Shown here: piece after piece, positions 1 to 12,388 of the stretch | How positions within the stretch are numbered: the stretch's first letter is position 1 | How the letters are laid out: the number at the start of each line of letters is the position of its first letter | Assembly (NCBI GenBank): GCA_002943765.1 | Contig: PQWQ01000013.1 | Coordinates: forward strand, 992,001-1,056,000 | Direction: 5' to 3' | Origin: Psoroptes ovis | Lineage: Eukaryota; Arthropoda; Arachnida; Sarcoptiformes; Psoroptidae | Length of the DNA stretch: 64,000 nt | The notes under the pieces: model-generated | What the model was told of the DNA's origin: nothing | The model's database searches: none | What the model saw: the letters and a program-made list of their open reading frames with translations, nothing else | Position numbers and translations under genes: made by a program

Positions 1-3000
1 CTTTTCTCTGATCATTTCACCATTATGAGAAATTCGATTGATACTCATCAATCAATCGTTTTCGGATTCATGCATCAAGTGTGATCGAAAAAAACAAGAC
101 TGAAAAACGAGAATTTCAATTTGATTCTTCAATTAATCTTGTAGATTTATATTTAATTTTTTCACTGTTTTCAACTGTCAATGCTTGAATAATATCGATT
201 TAGATACGCGTGTCAAGGCGTTAATGTAACGCATTAATGTTTTTTTTTCTAGTATTATTTACACACACATATATCACATGGAAAAGTGTGTATTTGGTGT
301 TTGTTGTTGTTATCTATGCTTGTTTTTGTTCAGAGTTTTCGATATTTTTGTTAGAACATAAAACATCTATCATTTTCTTTCTATACGATCATTGCATACG
401 AATATTCAATGAGAGGGAAAAGGTCAAAATTCTAAAATAAACGCAGAAAATTTTCCATGGACCATTTTTCAATTAAAGAAAAAATGAAATAAAAAAATTG
501 TATGAATGAATTTGATTATTTTCGTATGTGAATCGGATAGAATTGAAAACCCTTTTTCAAATGCAAATATCGAATATTTTTAATTATTGAATATGATTAT
601 ATTAATTTTTGTTATTTTTACATCAAATTATTATGTTGTGTGTGTGGTTATTCTATGTATGGATTATTCATACAACAATCACAAAAACAATTCAATAATC
701 TTACATCAAATAAGGCCGCTTTTTCGTTTAATATTTATTGGCGATATTCATGTATTTTTTTTCCAAATCACAAGTGCATGGCAAATTCATTCATATACAG
801 ACACACAGTTTTTCTCTTCACCTAGAATACACATTTGACTAATGAATTGAAAAAGGTCATAGATCAAAAATGAATGAAACAAAATAATAATAATAATTCT
901 GAACATATTTTGAAATCAAGTTGGGCTAATTTTTTCATTTGAATTTACCGCCAAATTCAAATTTTTTCGCATACAATGAAAATATTACGCGAAAAATATT
1001 GTATTAGTCTGATTACAAGCGAAAAATCAAAATATTTCAAGCCTTTCTTCAATGATTGAATATGCAGAAAGAGAGAATAAATGATTTTTGTATTTCATTC
1101 AAAGGTGAGAAAACAATTTTATTGAATTTTTTTCAACTCAAAATATTGAATTCATCAAGAAATCAAATTGATTTTGGAGGCAAAAATGTTGAAAATTTCA
1201 TATTTTCATTTTCAACAGATTTTTTTTTACCGACAAACAAGAACGGATGAAATTGAAAAATTGAATTGAATTGAATTTGTGAATGAAATCTAAAGAGAAT
1301 CAAAAAATCAAATTCTAAATAATTGAAAATTTAAAATTGAAATGAGAAAATTCGTGAGAACGTGAAATAATAATCAAACACGCAGCGGCATTCACCAAAT
1401 GTGATCACTTGTAAGAATCATCAAACATTTCTACATTATTTCTATCCCATAGAAATGAATGGAGAAATAAATTTTCAATTTCTTCGGTAAAAGAAAAAGT
1501 TTTTTTTTGGCTGAAGAATCTCCTAAGCAATATTCATGTTCATTGCCTGTGTAAATGTGTGATTATGATGCCTAAGAGAGCGGCCATATACATTTTTTGT
1601 ATTCATTGATTAATTCAAAGAGAAAAACATCTTTCAATTTGGTGATAATTAAAATTCATTAACAAGAATATATTTTTGGTGAAAATGATTGGAAAAATAA
1701 AGAAAAATACCGACAAACAATAATAATAATAATAATGATGTGTATGAATGGATGAATTGAATATTATTTTTCTTTTTTCTTTGATCAAAGTAAAAATTAC
1801 TAATTTTTGGGTGCTTCACACACACAAGCACCAGCAACAAGTGTACAAAGATCATTTGGGTGAAAGGTTGGCGCACACACATACAAACATAGCAAATAAC
1901 ACAATTACAAATACACTAAAACCCTGATTCATTGAATGTGTTTGAATTGATTACTTTTTGTATTTTCATTCGAGAATTTTATGAAGAAAAAAATTATGTT
2001 GTTGTCGTTCAATGAGAAATAATTGAATAAATAATATTAGTTAATAAATTGAAACAAATCATTTTAAAAATGAAAGAATAATGAAAATATTTTGCTTCTG
2101 ATGTTCATTATCATCATCATAGACAGCGACAACAACAGCATCAAATGATTGGATTTAAGCTAATGATTTCTATTTCGATTTCATTCAATTGATATGATTC
2201 ATGTCAGTCATTTAGCAATTCATCCAGTAAAATCAGTGTAGATACAAGTCGGAAGATTTTTAGTCTATTATTGAAAAAAATTCAATTCAATTTTAGCTTT
2301 TATATTTTAATATTATTAATAATATTTATTTCAATGTCCATTAATTCGGAAAAAATGTTCATCAACATTTTTTTCCTTTTTCTTTGATGTTTTACCGACA
2401 AATGTAACAAGGACAATAATAATGATTATAATTATTATTATTATATAACATACATATTATTTTAATAATAATGATGATAATAATATTCGAAAGACACCTT
2501 GAATTTAGAACAGAATAAAAAAATTGAATTGGAATCCCAAATGATCGTATGAATGAAATGAAAATTTATAAATAAAATAAGAAAATAAATGGCTGAAGCC
2601 ATCTAAGCTGAATATTTACCAGCATATATTAGCAGCGATAGGATGATAATGATAATTGCAACATCTTTGTTGCTTAGAAATTTAATTCTAAATTTACTTG
2701 GGTCTCAAATGTATATTTTAAAGATATTTTCACATTCATGTATTGGAGATGAAATAGTAAAACTTGTCAAAATTGATGTAATTCTTTCGATTATTATCAA
2801 TGATATTGAAATTATCAAAAGTTATTATCAGCCTAAACATTATTAACAGGTAATTTATTAAATTTCAATTTCGTTTTCTTTCAAAGAAAAAAAAAACGAA
2901 ATTATAAATTTCATTTTTCTACGCATAATTTAAATGTTAATTGATTAATTTGATCAATTTTCATTTTTTTTTCATCAGTTAATGAATGAATGTATTCAAA

Positions 3001-6000
3001 AATGAATTTTTCAGCCTACAAATCATCAATTATTCAGCTGCTGCTGCTATTAGTGCTACTCATTAATTAAAACACCTGAACAATTAAATTATATTTTGTT
3101 TTATTTTTCGCATTTTGCAAAAAGAAAAAAAGACAAATTATCATTCATATTTAGTAATTGTTGTTCTTCGAATACAAATCAACCACCCTGTAATTTTCGA
3201 TGCCGAAAAAATAGAATATTAATGGAATGGTTTTCGTTTTAACATTTGCCGATGTATGTAATTATGATTTGAATAAATTTGAATTTCAAACTTCAAAAAG
3301 AATTTTAATTTGAAACAAAGAAACGAAATACCGAAGAATATCAATGAGAAGGAAACCGTGTGAAAAGAGCTTATTAGATTATTGCTGTTGTTTGTTGTAA
3401 TCTATATAATCGGCATGTGTGTATGTTAACACAAACCAATCATGATCATCATCATCAATGACATAATCATCACCATTATTATCGTAATTCCTTTGAATTA
3501 TTATTGAATATCAATTTCAGGTGAATAGAGAAAAATTAATACGATTTCAATGTAAATTTTGAAAAAAATTCTGCCGACAAACAAGTGCAAACAAAACAAA
3601 AGAATCAAAAAAGGTATTCAACGAATGATGACTTTAATGATGTTTTTCAAATTTTCAAATTCTTCTTTTGAACAGTAAATTGAAATTTTCGTTGCTCTGC
3701 ATTTTCAATTTTTCAATTCATTATTATTGATTATGTTTGGTAGTAATAATGATACATGAAAAAATACCGACACAAACAAGTCGGTCAAAAGAATACAAAA
3801 CAAAAAACAACCAAAGTCTAGTCTTTAATCATAATAATTATTATTATGATGGTCAAATGATGATCATTTTAAATTGCCCAAGTTTGTGTGTGTGCATGTT
3901 TGCAACAGTGGCAAAATATCGTCGGCAAAATACGGGCAGATAAAGGAATATTTTCTTCAGATAAAATTGATGGTAATCACCATCGATGGACGATAGAAAA
4001 AACTTAATAAAGACAAGCCCATTATTGACACGCATTCAAACACACATACACAATCACTGGCAGAATGCTAAGAATATAATTAAATTATAATCAAATTATC
4101 ATTTAAAATATCAATTTGAAAAAAATATGTCAATATTAATCGAACGGTAATCGATCAATTGTTGAGCGGTGGATATGAGAAGAAATTGAGAGAAAAAACA
4201 AATTAAAAGATAATTTTTACTAATTATATTGATAATTATCAATTTGAAAAATGGATCAATGTGTTGAAGATTGAAGACTGATAAAACTTTCAATTGAGTA
4301 TAATGGACTGACGAAATCGTTCCGAATTCGGATCATCATCATCATGATCATCATGATCATTATCACTATCATCATTCACCTTCACATATTCAACCATATA
4401 CTCAGACCATATTTACAGTGTACTTGTTGTTTGATTTTTTTTATTAATTAATTAATTCATATCTTATAATAATATTGAAATATTGTTTACTTTGAACATC
4501 TTGAGATTTATTTTTCATTTCAAGAAATAAAAATACTAAAATGCTAAAATAAAATTAGTCTCAAGTCTTGAGTATTTTTCTAAAACCCCAAACACTTTGA
4601 ATGTGTAACTCAATTATTATTATAATTATTATAACACTGATCTTCGAGAAGAGGTTTGGAAAAAGTAAAAAAAAAATGAAAGACGAATTCCTTGTGTTTA
4701 ATCATTAATAAAATAAATCTTGACCGGTGGTCTTTTTTCGAATGGTTATTTGCAATGAAAGGTGGTGGTGATGGAGTTTTCAATGCATTTTATTCATTCG
4801 ATTTGATTAAAAATCAAATTAAAATCCACACACCAGACAACACTAACAGCAACGACAACAACAGGTTTTCAATATTTATATGCATGTATTGAAATCAATC
4901 CAATACAAAAATCAAGAGAAAAAAAAATCAAGATAAATTGATGATGATGATTCAGCTTGAATTTTTTTTAAACTTCTCTAAAAATTTAATTTGATTATTT
5001 TTACACACGCCAACAACCAACACTCTCTGGAGTGTTGTAATATTTGGTCGAGAAGCCAAATCAAGTGAAAAATTTCATGGAATCATAAATAAAAAATTTT
5101 CGGATTATACCAAAATCCAAATATACCACAAATGATTTTTTGTGTATATGTGTGTGTGCACATGGAATTCCTTTTCCGTTCAATCCAAAAACCAATGGTG
5201 TAAATTGAAACCATTTCTCGTATTTTTATGCTGCTGTCATTCCGAATTTCCAAGCTGTAAATTTTCAAGTTTCAGCAATAGCAATAATCATAAAAATCAC
5301 ACTATAACGTGAAAAACCCTGAAAAAACCAGAACGATTGTTTCATATGCTCTCGTTAATATTAACTAGAAAACTGAATGAAATAAGCGGTGACAGTTTGC
5401 AAGTTAGCTAGGTAATTTGAATCTTTTCAGTTTTTGATTTTTTTTTCGATTAAAAAAATTTTCGCATCATTGAAACAGATATACGCGAATCGATTGTGTT
5501 CTATATTCGTTGAAATGACACAATGAGCATTGATATAAACGACACACACACACACATTCGATGCAAACAATTTAGACCATCTGTACTGACGGTGAAAATT
5601 TGAATGAATTCAATGGAATAGAATTGAATAGGATAGAAAAATTGCCAAAATCATCAACAAACAATAACAATAACATCATTGTTGCTGTTGTTGATTATTA
5701 TCACAAATCAACAATAAATTGTACAAATTTTCATTTTCTCCTATTATTCAAATTTTGATCCATATATTTCACAAGGGTTCATAAATTTTCATATTGAAAA
5801 TCATGGTAATAATCGTTAATTTTTTCATGCATTTTTCATTACGATTTCTATGTTTATTATTATTATGAATATATTTGATTAACTTTTCATATCAAAAAAT
5901 TTTGATTCAAAAATGTATTTTTCTCTGCGCTACAATCAATAGAAATACGTGTTATAATGAATGAAATACGTCTGATAGAATGGAGCAAAACACGTTCAAA

Positions 6001-8456
6001 ACTATTCAAAACAATTGAATCGATTTGGGATTTTTTTCACAAATTCAGCCTCGTTTGCTTAATTTGAATGAATTGGATTCAAACCCTCAAATTTTTCGGC
6101 TATTGAAAATAATTTAGTGTGGTAGTGTGTATAATGATTGCAATAATCGTTTAGCAAGCTTTGCTGTTGGTGTTATTCATTTGACTATTGTCAAGTTGAA
6201 GAGAGGAAAAGTGTAACATTTGATTATCCGCTTGCTGGTGATATAATTTTTTTCTATTTTGTAAATGAATATTTCAAACAATAACAAGCGAGATAGACTA
6301 CTGTACAGAGGTTGTTGAATGAAAACAATTTCACACCAGAAAAATAATGAAATTTTTTTCAAATTTGAATTTGAATTTTGAATCCATTGAATTTGATTCA
6401 ATTTTTCAATTGAAATTTTCAATACAAATGACAAACTATTACATAAAAACGGAACATAAAAGTCAATGTTTTTTGTCATTTTTGGTTTGGTTATGATGAT
6501 TGACTTTTTCGCCTTTTTCGTCCTCTCTTACCCTGATAACTTTGATTTGTGAAATGTTAAATGAAATCTAGTCGATTAGCTTTTGAACAAAACAATTCAG
6601 TCTGACACACACTCAAACACACAATAGATCCATAACAAATAATGCTTCTGGTTTTGTAGCTTTTTCATATTTTTTATGACTTTAATGTATTATTTCGCTT
6701 CATCTATTATATGTTCAATTGTTGTCATAATATTTTTATTCATTGTTTAATGAACAAAAAAAACTGTATCAAAAAAGTGAATCAAAAACAACAAAAATGA
6801 AATCAAGTTCATAAAATTGTGAAGAGTACTTGAAACTATTTGAAAAACTATGAATGAATGAATGATTGTATTGAATTGAATAAACAAACAATAACAATAA
6901 TGAACAACAAATATGATAGGCGCGAGATTTGTTTCATTTGTTCAGCCATTTTTTCCATTCATTCATTCATTGTTGTTGTTGTTGTTGTTGCTGTTATTAT
7001 TTCCATTATTATTATATTCAATCATTGATTCTCATTTTTTGTTTTGAATTTATTATTTGAAAAAAAAAATTTTCAATTGAAAATTTGAGACAAGCGAAAT
7101 TTTCACTTATTGAAAATAATGGTGTTTCAATTGTGTCAAAAAGTGGGAAAGATTTGTTAAAAAGTCATTTTCCAGTTGTTCAAATGAAGAAAAAAGGGAA
7201 ATTAATTCAATTTCATCTCGAGTTTGATTGAATATTAATGAAACGACTATGAATGAATGAGAAGAATGAGAGCGGGACAAATGTCAATTTACAGCCTTGA
7301 AAAATAATTGAAAATTCAAAAGAATTGAATTTTTTTAGTTTAAAATCTGAAAATGATAAAGTTTAAAAAATGAGAATAAAAGAGATGAATGAAATGTGAA
7401 AATCAACAAACAAACAAATTGATCAACATTAACAATAAGAAGCAATCAATTGTTGTTGATTATTTTTTTTCAATTTCACCAGGACCTTGTCGATAGACCT
7501 TGTTATCGTAGATATAATTCATTCATTGATCTTGATTGTTATAAATTTCAATAGTTTTTCTTTAGTGAATTGGATGAATATCTGCATGTATTGTTCAATT
7601 GTCTGTGAGAATAAATAAATGGATTTTGTTTTCTTATGTTGGTGAAAATATATTCATTTCGATTGTAAATATCAATAAATAAACAAAATAAACACGGATA
7701 CATCATGTCTAAACAAACAACAAATCATATTGATGGTCGAGAAAAAAAATGGATGAATGAATATTGTCCATATTGAATATTATTATTATTATTATCAAAT
7801 TGATCTATATCGTGTTTATTTTATTCAATTTATTTACACCACTTATTATTTTATATTGAATTGAATTGAATAAATGAAAGCATGAAATGTGTTTTAGTAT
7901 ATTCTTACATCGTTCAATGTATCAGCATTCTCTTAGGGTCGAAATTGATGATAATGGTCATTATCGCCATCGTCAACCAGTGAATGTCATGCAATATGAT
8001 TTGCATTGAATTCAATTCAACAAGACTCTCAGATCTGAATAATATCGATATAAGAAGTAGAAAACGATGAATAAGATCGATGGCTTTCTTTACTTTTGGA
8101 TATTTGCCATAAACAATCGAATATCTTTGTCGATAATGATCACCATCATCTTTATTGTCAAAAGCTGAATGTTGAGTGTGATGCAGTCTTTATCTTTTTC
8201 ACGTAAGCAAATAGCTGTCGATGGCCAAGTATTTTGTTTGTTACTCATCATCATTCAACAATGTTCAATTTGTTAAACAATCTCCCAATATTTCATATTT
8301 TTCATTGATACATTTTTCTTTTCACTGCACTTTAATGACACTTGAATGTTTGTTGATCTATTTGTCCTATGATAATCACAACAACAATAGTCATCGATAA
8401 TCAAAAGACAAAAAAAATGATAGATATCCAAACAATCATTATTATTATCATAATCA

Positions 8457-8480
8457 TTTGATCGAAACATTTCGATCAAA
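8457..8480. repeat. Perfect inverted repeat, 11-bp arms
   Basis: The arms are TTTGATCGAAA (8457-8467) and TTTCGATCAAA (8470-8480), separated by CA. Another CGATCAAT follows at once. It sits inside the presumed T-box intron. It could be a dimeric protein-binding site or simply a chance AT-rich palindrome. Confidence 0.8.
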
Positions 8481-11400
8481 AATCGATCAATCAACATTTA
8501 AATTTGTTAAAATTCATATGTATATCATTTCATCCGGAACACACATATAAAATTGGTGTGAAATTTGCTTGTTGCTTGTGTCCATGTGATCATTTTTATT
8601 TTGATTCTTCTAACAACAAATGGTCAAACAAATGTCAAATGTCTGATTTTTGTGGATAGAAACAAAAAAAAAACCAAGTCAGCAGGTTTATTGTTTGTTG
8701 TTGGATAATTTCAACTTGAGTAGATTTGAAAAATGGTTAAAATTGACTCGAACATTTGAATGAAGCAAGCAATCATCAGAATATACTCAAATTTACACAT
8801 TCACCATTCGTTCATTCATTGAATTCTTATTTGAATGAATTTTCTGCAAACTTTGCATTTGCAAAAAGTGTCAATGTCACACTGATTCTTTGGTCTATTT
8901 CTTTGATATCATTCCATATTCGTCGTTGTTTTGCTTTGATTAGATTAATTTATAATTTTTAACCAAAATGTCGAAACAAATAGGCAAAATGAAGCGACAA
9001 AATGAGAAATCTCAAACAGAGCGAAATTGTTTCAAATCAGAAAAAAATTCAAAATAACGATAAATAAAAGTTCATTCATCATTTTCAAATGACATTTTTT
9101 TCATCTATTTTCATCCATTTTTCATGCAAATAAATGAATGACATTTTCATACACACACACAAACACACAACAAGTTACCAAAAATAATCTTCTTGTGTGG
9201 TTTGTTCTTGTTCTTTTTGATTTTGGCTTCTCGGAGACCAAAGAACAGAAAAAAAATTTGTCATTTTACAATATTGAAAATTTAAATCAAAACTTTTGGC
9301 CATTTTTTTGCGCTCAAAAATCAGTGAGAAAGTAAGGCAAAATCAATGGAGAATTTCGATTTTTTGTTGAAATCATCTATTTTTGATGATTGAAATGAGA
9401 GAAACATTGGAATTGAATTTGCATATTTTCTAATCAAATTTGAATAATTTTTTTCACATTTTCATATATTGCGAATGGAAATATAAAATATTCAAATTTC
9501 AAAATTTTTATGGTTTTTTTTCTTGGAAAAATGTAATATTTGAATGAATAAATAATATTTTGAAATTGATACTCGCGTAGGTATACACATCATCGCTACA
9601 CGTATCGAGAAGATTTGATGCGAAATTTCGCAATTTATGGTTTTTATGTGGCTGTGTGTGTCTTTATACATGTTTGATTCATGAATATGCACAAAAATTT
9701 CAGCAAAACAAGAAAAATCTTAATGATTATCATCATCATAATCAGCAGCATCAACATGGACACAGTCATGTATGCATATTATACGAATGTAATGATGTTA
9801 ATGCTGGTGATGAAACAGATGATGGTAAATTATCATTTCAAATGATGATGATGATTATTATGATTATTTTTAATATCTCGTATACTATTATAATGACGAT
9901 GACATCCATTATCATGCATAATTCATAATGTTGTTGTTGTTCATATCTGATATTTGATATATTTTATTAATTTTTTTCATTTTATTTACAAAATAATTTT
10001 CAATCGACTATCGACCAAGTGTTATCATTATTGATATAATAAAGATTTTATATACTTTGTATTATTTTTTTTGAGAAAATTGAAATTATTACTATGACCA
10101 TTGAATTTATCATCATAAATATGTCTTTGGAATTTGTGGGGCATAAAATAAAAAAAAATGCGAAATCAAATTCAGAAAAAAAAGTACTTCAAATGGCCAC
10201 ATGGTTTGCCAGCCGAAACACGTTTGATTTTATCGATGAATATCTGATTGAATTATGAATTCAATTACTTTGATTAAAATCAATTTTTTTCATTTTTTTG
10301 TGTTGGTAAAATATGTAAATCAGACATTAATGAACGTGGAAAATTTTTTATCATGTAAATTTAGGTCATATCGAAAATTTGTGATAACAACAGTAACAAT
10401 GATGATTTCAGTGATGATAGGATTAATTAAGTTTAATTATTTCATTTCATTAGCATCATCAGTGTTTCACATCGATGCCTACTTCAAAGCCTGTCAACAA
10501 CAGCAGCAACAACAATAATGCCAGCTACAAAAGTTATTATTATTATTGAATTAATTAATTAATTCGAAATTAATTGATTCAAGATTGTTTTTTCTATGGG
10601 ATGTTTCACCTTTATGGTCACAATCATCAATATGAAAACCTGTGAACCATCTTGCCATCTTCAATGACCGGATCGATCTTGTCAAAACATGATGTTTTGA
10701 AATGAATTTACATTCTGAGAATTTTCTTCATGATTTCACAACAAAATTCTTAGAATTTTTACTCTCCAAGCAAAATAACAAAGCAAATTTCAAATTTCAT
10801 CTGTTCAATCGTCATATCATTGTGTACAAATGACAATTTGTCTTGAACGATTCTCCAAAATGACTTAGTAAATGAATATTATTTTTTTCTTTTAATTATT
10901 CAATTGTTCTTATTTGTAGACAATAATAAAAGACATGTTACAACAGCAACAACAATAAAACAATAATGACAACAATTTGTGTAATTTGTTTGTTTGCGAT
11001 AATCAAAAATTCATTTCACACATTTTTTCATTTTATATAAAAATATATCCATATTTTTTGAAGTCAATTTGCATATTTTCAACCTGACAAAATATGAAGT
11101 GAATGGAATATGCCAAAAGGAACAAAATTCGGAGAATCGTTGACGAAAACCTTGGCAAATCTTATCACTTGCACTCTTCTTTAGTTAATATACTTTTATA
11201 TTAACGAACAAGAATGTCCATGACATTATAGTAATTTCATTTCATACAAAAACAATCACACATTTACATAATATGATGATGACAAATTGTGAATTCAATT
11301 ATCATCATTGTTTGTAATATTTGTATAAGAATAAATGAATGAAAATTACAAAAACACATTAAATGCAGCAGCAGCTATGACAATCAAAGAAAAAAGAGAA

Positions 11401-12043
11401 ATAAAACAAGTAAATTTCCCAAAAGGTAGATTTTATTTCACTATCAGGTAGGAGTAGCAGAAACTTAGTGCAGATGAATTTGCAAAACATTAACAAATAT
11501 GAACAATCAAAACGACTAATGATAATGATGATAGATCTACTAAAAGGAAATGCTTAATTGCTTTCACAGAAGATTGATAAACACAGAGAGACAGAGGGGT
11601 AGAATTCTCGGCATTAATTGAAAAATTGTCTCTTAGATCATCATCATAGTTATTATTTTCGCTGAAATTTGTCATTTGACTTCAAAAAGTCTTTTTTTAT
11701 ATACAAAAATTCCCATAGACAAAAAGCAACAAAAAAAGCCATTAGTCAAGGTAGAGCTACCTGAATTTTTATTTCATTCGTTTTAGAATAATTTTGTCGA
11801 TTCTTGGCTGATAAAGGTGGGATTTTTTTAGGCTGTTGCTTTTACTTTGAAAGGTCTTTCAAGGGTCTTCAGTGCCAAGACTATGTGGAGTGTTTGATGT
11901 GTGTGCATTTGCGTATCATCATTATTATCATCATCTTAAGCAGCCTCATCATCATTAACATCGTAAAACATCCAGCAAGAGACATGAATTGCTGTTGATT
12001 GCTATGCTGTCGTTGTTCGGTGATTGTCACCAAAACAATTTTC

Positions 12044-12061
12044 AAAAAAAAAAAAAAAAAA
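12044..12061. repeat. Poly(A) run, 18 bases
   Basis: An uninterrupted run of 18 A, about 330 bp to the left of the T-box splice donor. There is no adjacent coding sequence and no target-site duplication that I can see, so it is best called a homopolymer tract. Confidence 0.8.
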
Positions 12062-12388
12062 TATTTTTCATTCTATTTATCTTAGTCTAAAATGAAATAA
12101 AATTATCTTTGATTTTTTTTTTAAATAAAGTCAATATAATTGTATATATTTTGCCTCGAAACCGCCCGAAAATAAAAATTTTATCGTTTTTTTTCGGCAA
12201 TTTGTCTCATACAGATGAATAATAGTGATTATTATTATTATCATTCAAATAATAAGCCTATATACGATGCTAAATATTTGTACCATTTGGTATTTGGCTG
12301 ATATTAATATCAATTTAAAATTAAATCAATCAATAATTGCTCGATTGATTATATTGAAATTTAAATTGAAATCAACTTGTTGACATAC

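Larger units (their letters stand above)
1..12388 (-). other. Probable large T-box gene intron (gene-poor, AT-rich)
   Basis: The T-box exon to the right ends at a good donor (GTATGT on the minus strand, 12388-12383), so transcription should continue leftwards through this stretch. I looked for the next T-box exon (the segment following the conserved TKSGRRMFP region) and saw nothing like it on the minus strand. The stretch is therefore best read as a single intron longer than 12 kb, though an unrecognised gap or misassembly is possible. It holds many ATT/ATC/ATG triplet runs, TTCA/TGAA repeats, A and T homopolymers, a recurring ACCGACAAACAA-type motif (1229-3780), a perfect hairpin (8457-8480) and two weak orphan exon candidates on the plus strand (7937-8009, 9704-9824). 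None of the small open frames here looks like a conserved protein. Confidence 0.5.

Noticed and set aside
4310..4450. His/Asp-rich plus-strand frame (about 47 codons)
   Set aside because: It reads like protein because of ATC/ATG triplets; no acceptor leads into the open part and a stop lies just upstream.
6040..6090. tRNA-like GGATTCAAACCC box
   Set aside because: The neighbouring bases do not form a T-arm or acceptor stem, and no A box is found upstream.
10255..10518. 87-codon ORF ending in polyglutamine
   Set aside because: Mostly hydrophobic/Lys/Asn residues from AT-rich DNA; the Gln run is a CAA/CAG repeat at the end. No splice or promoter support.
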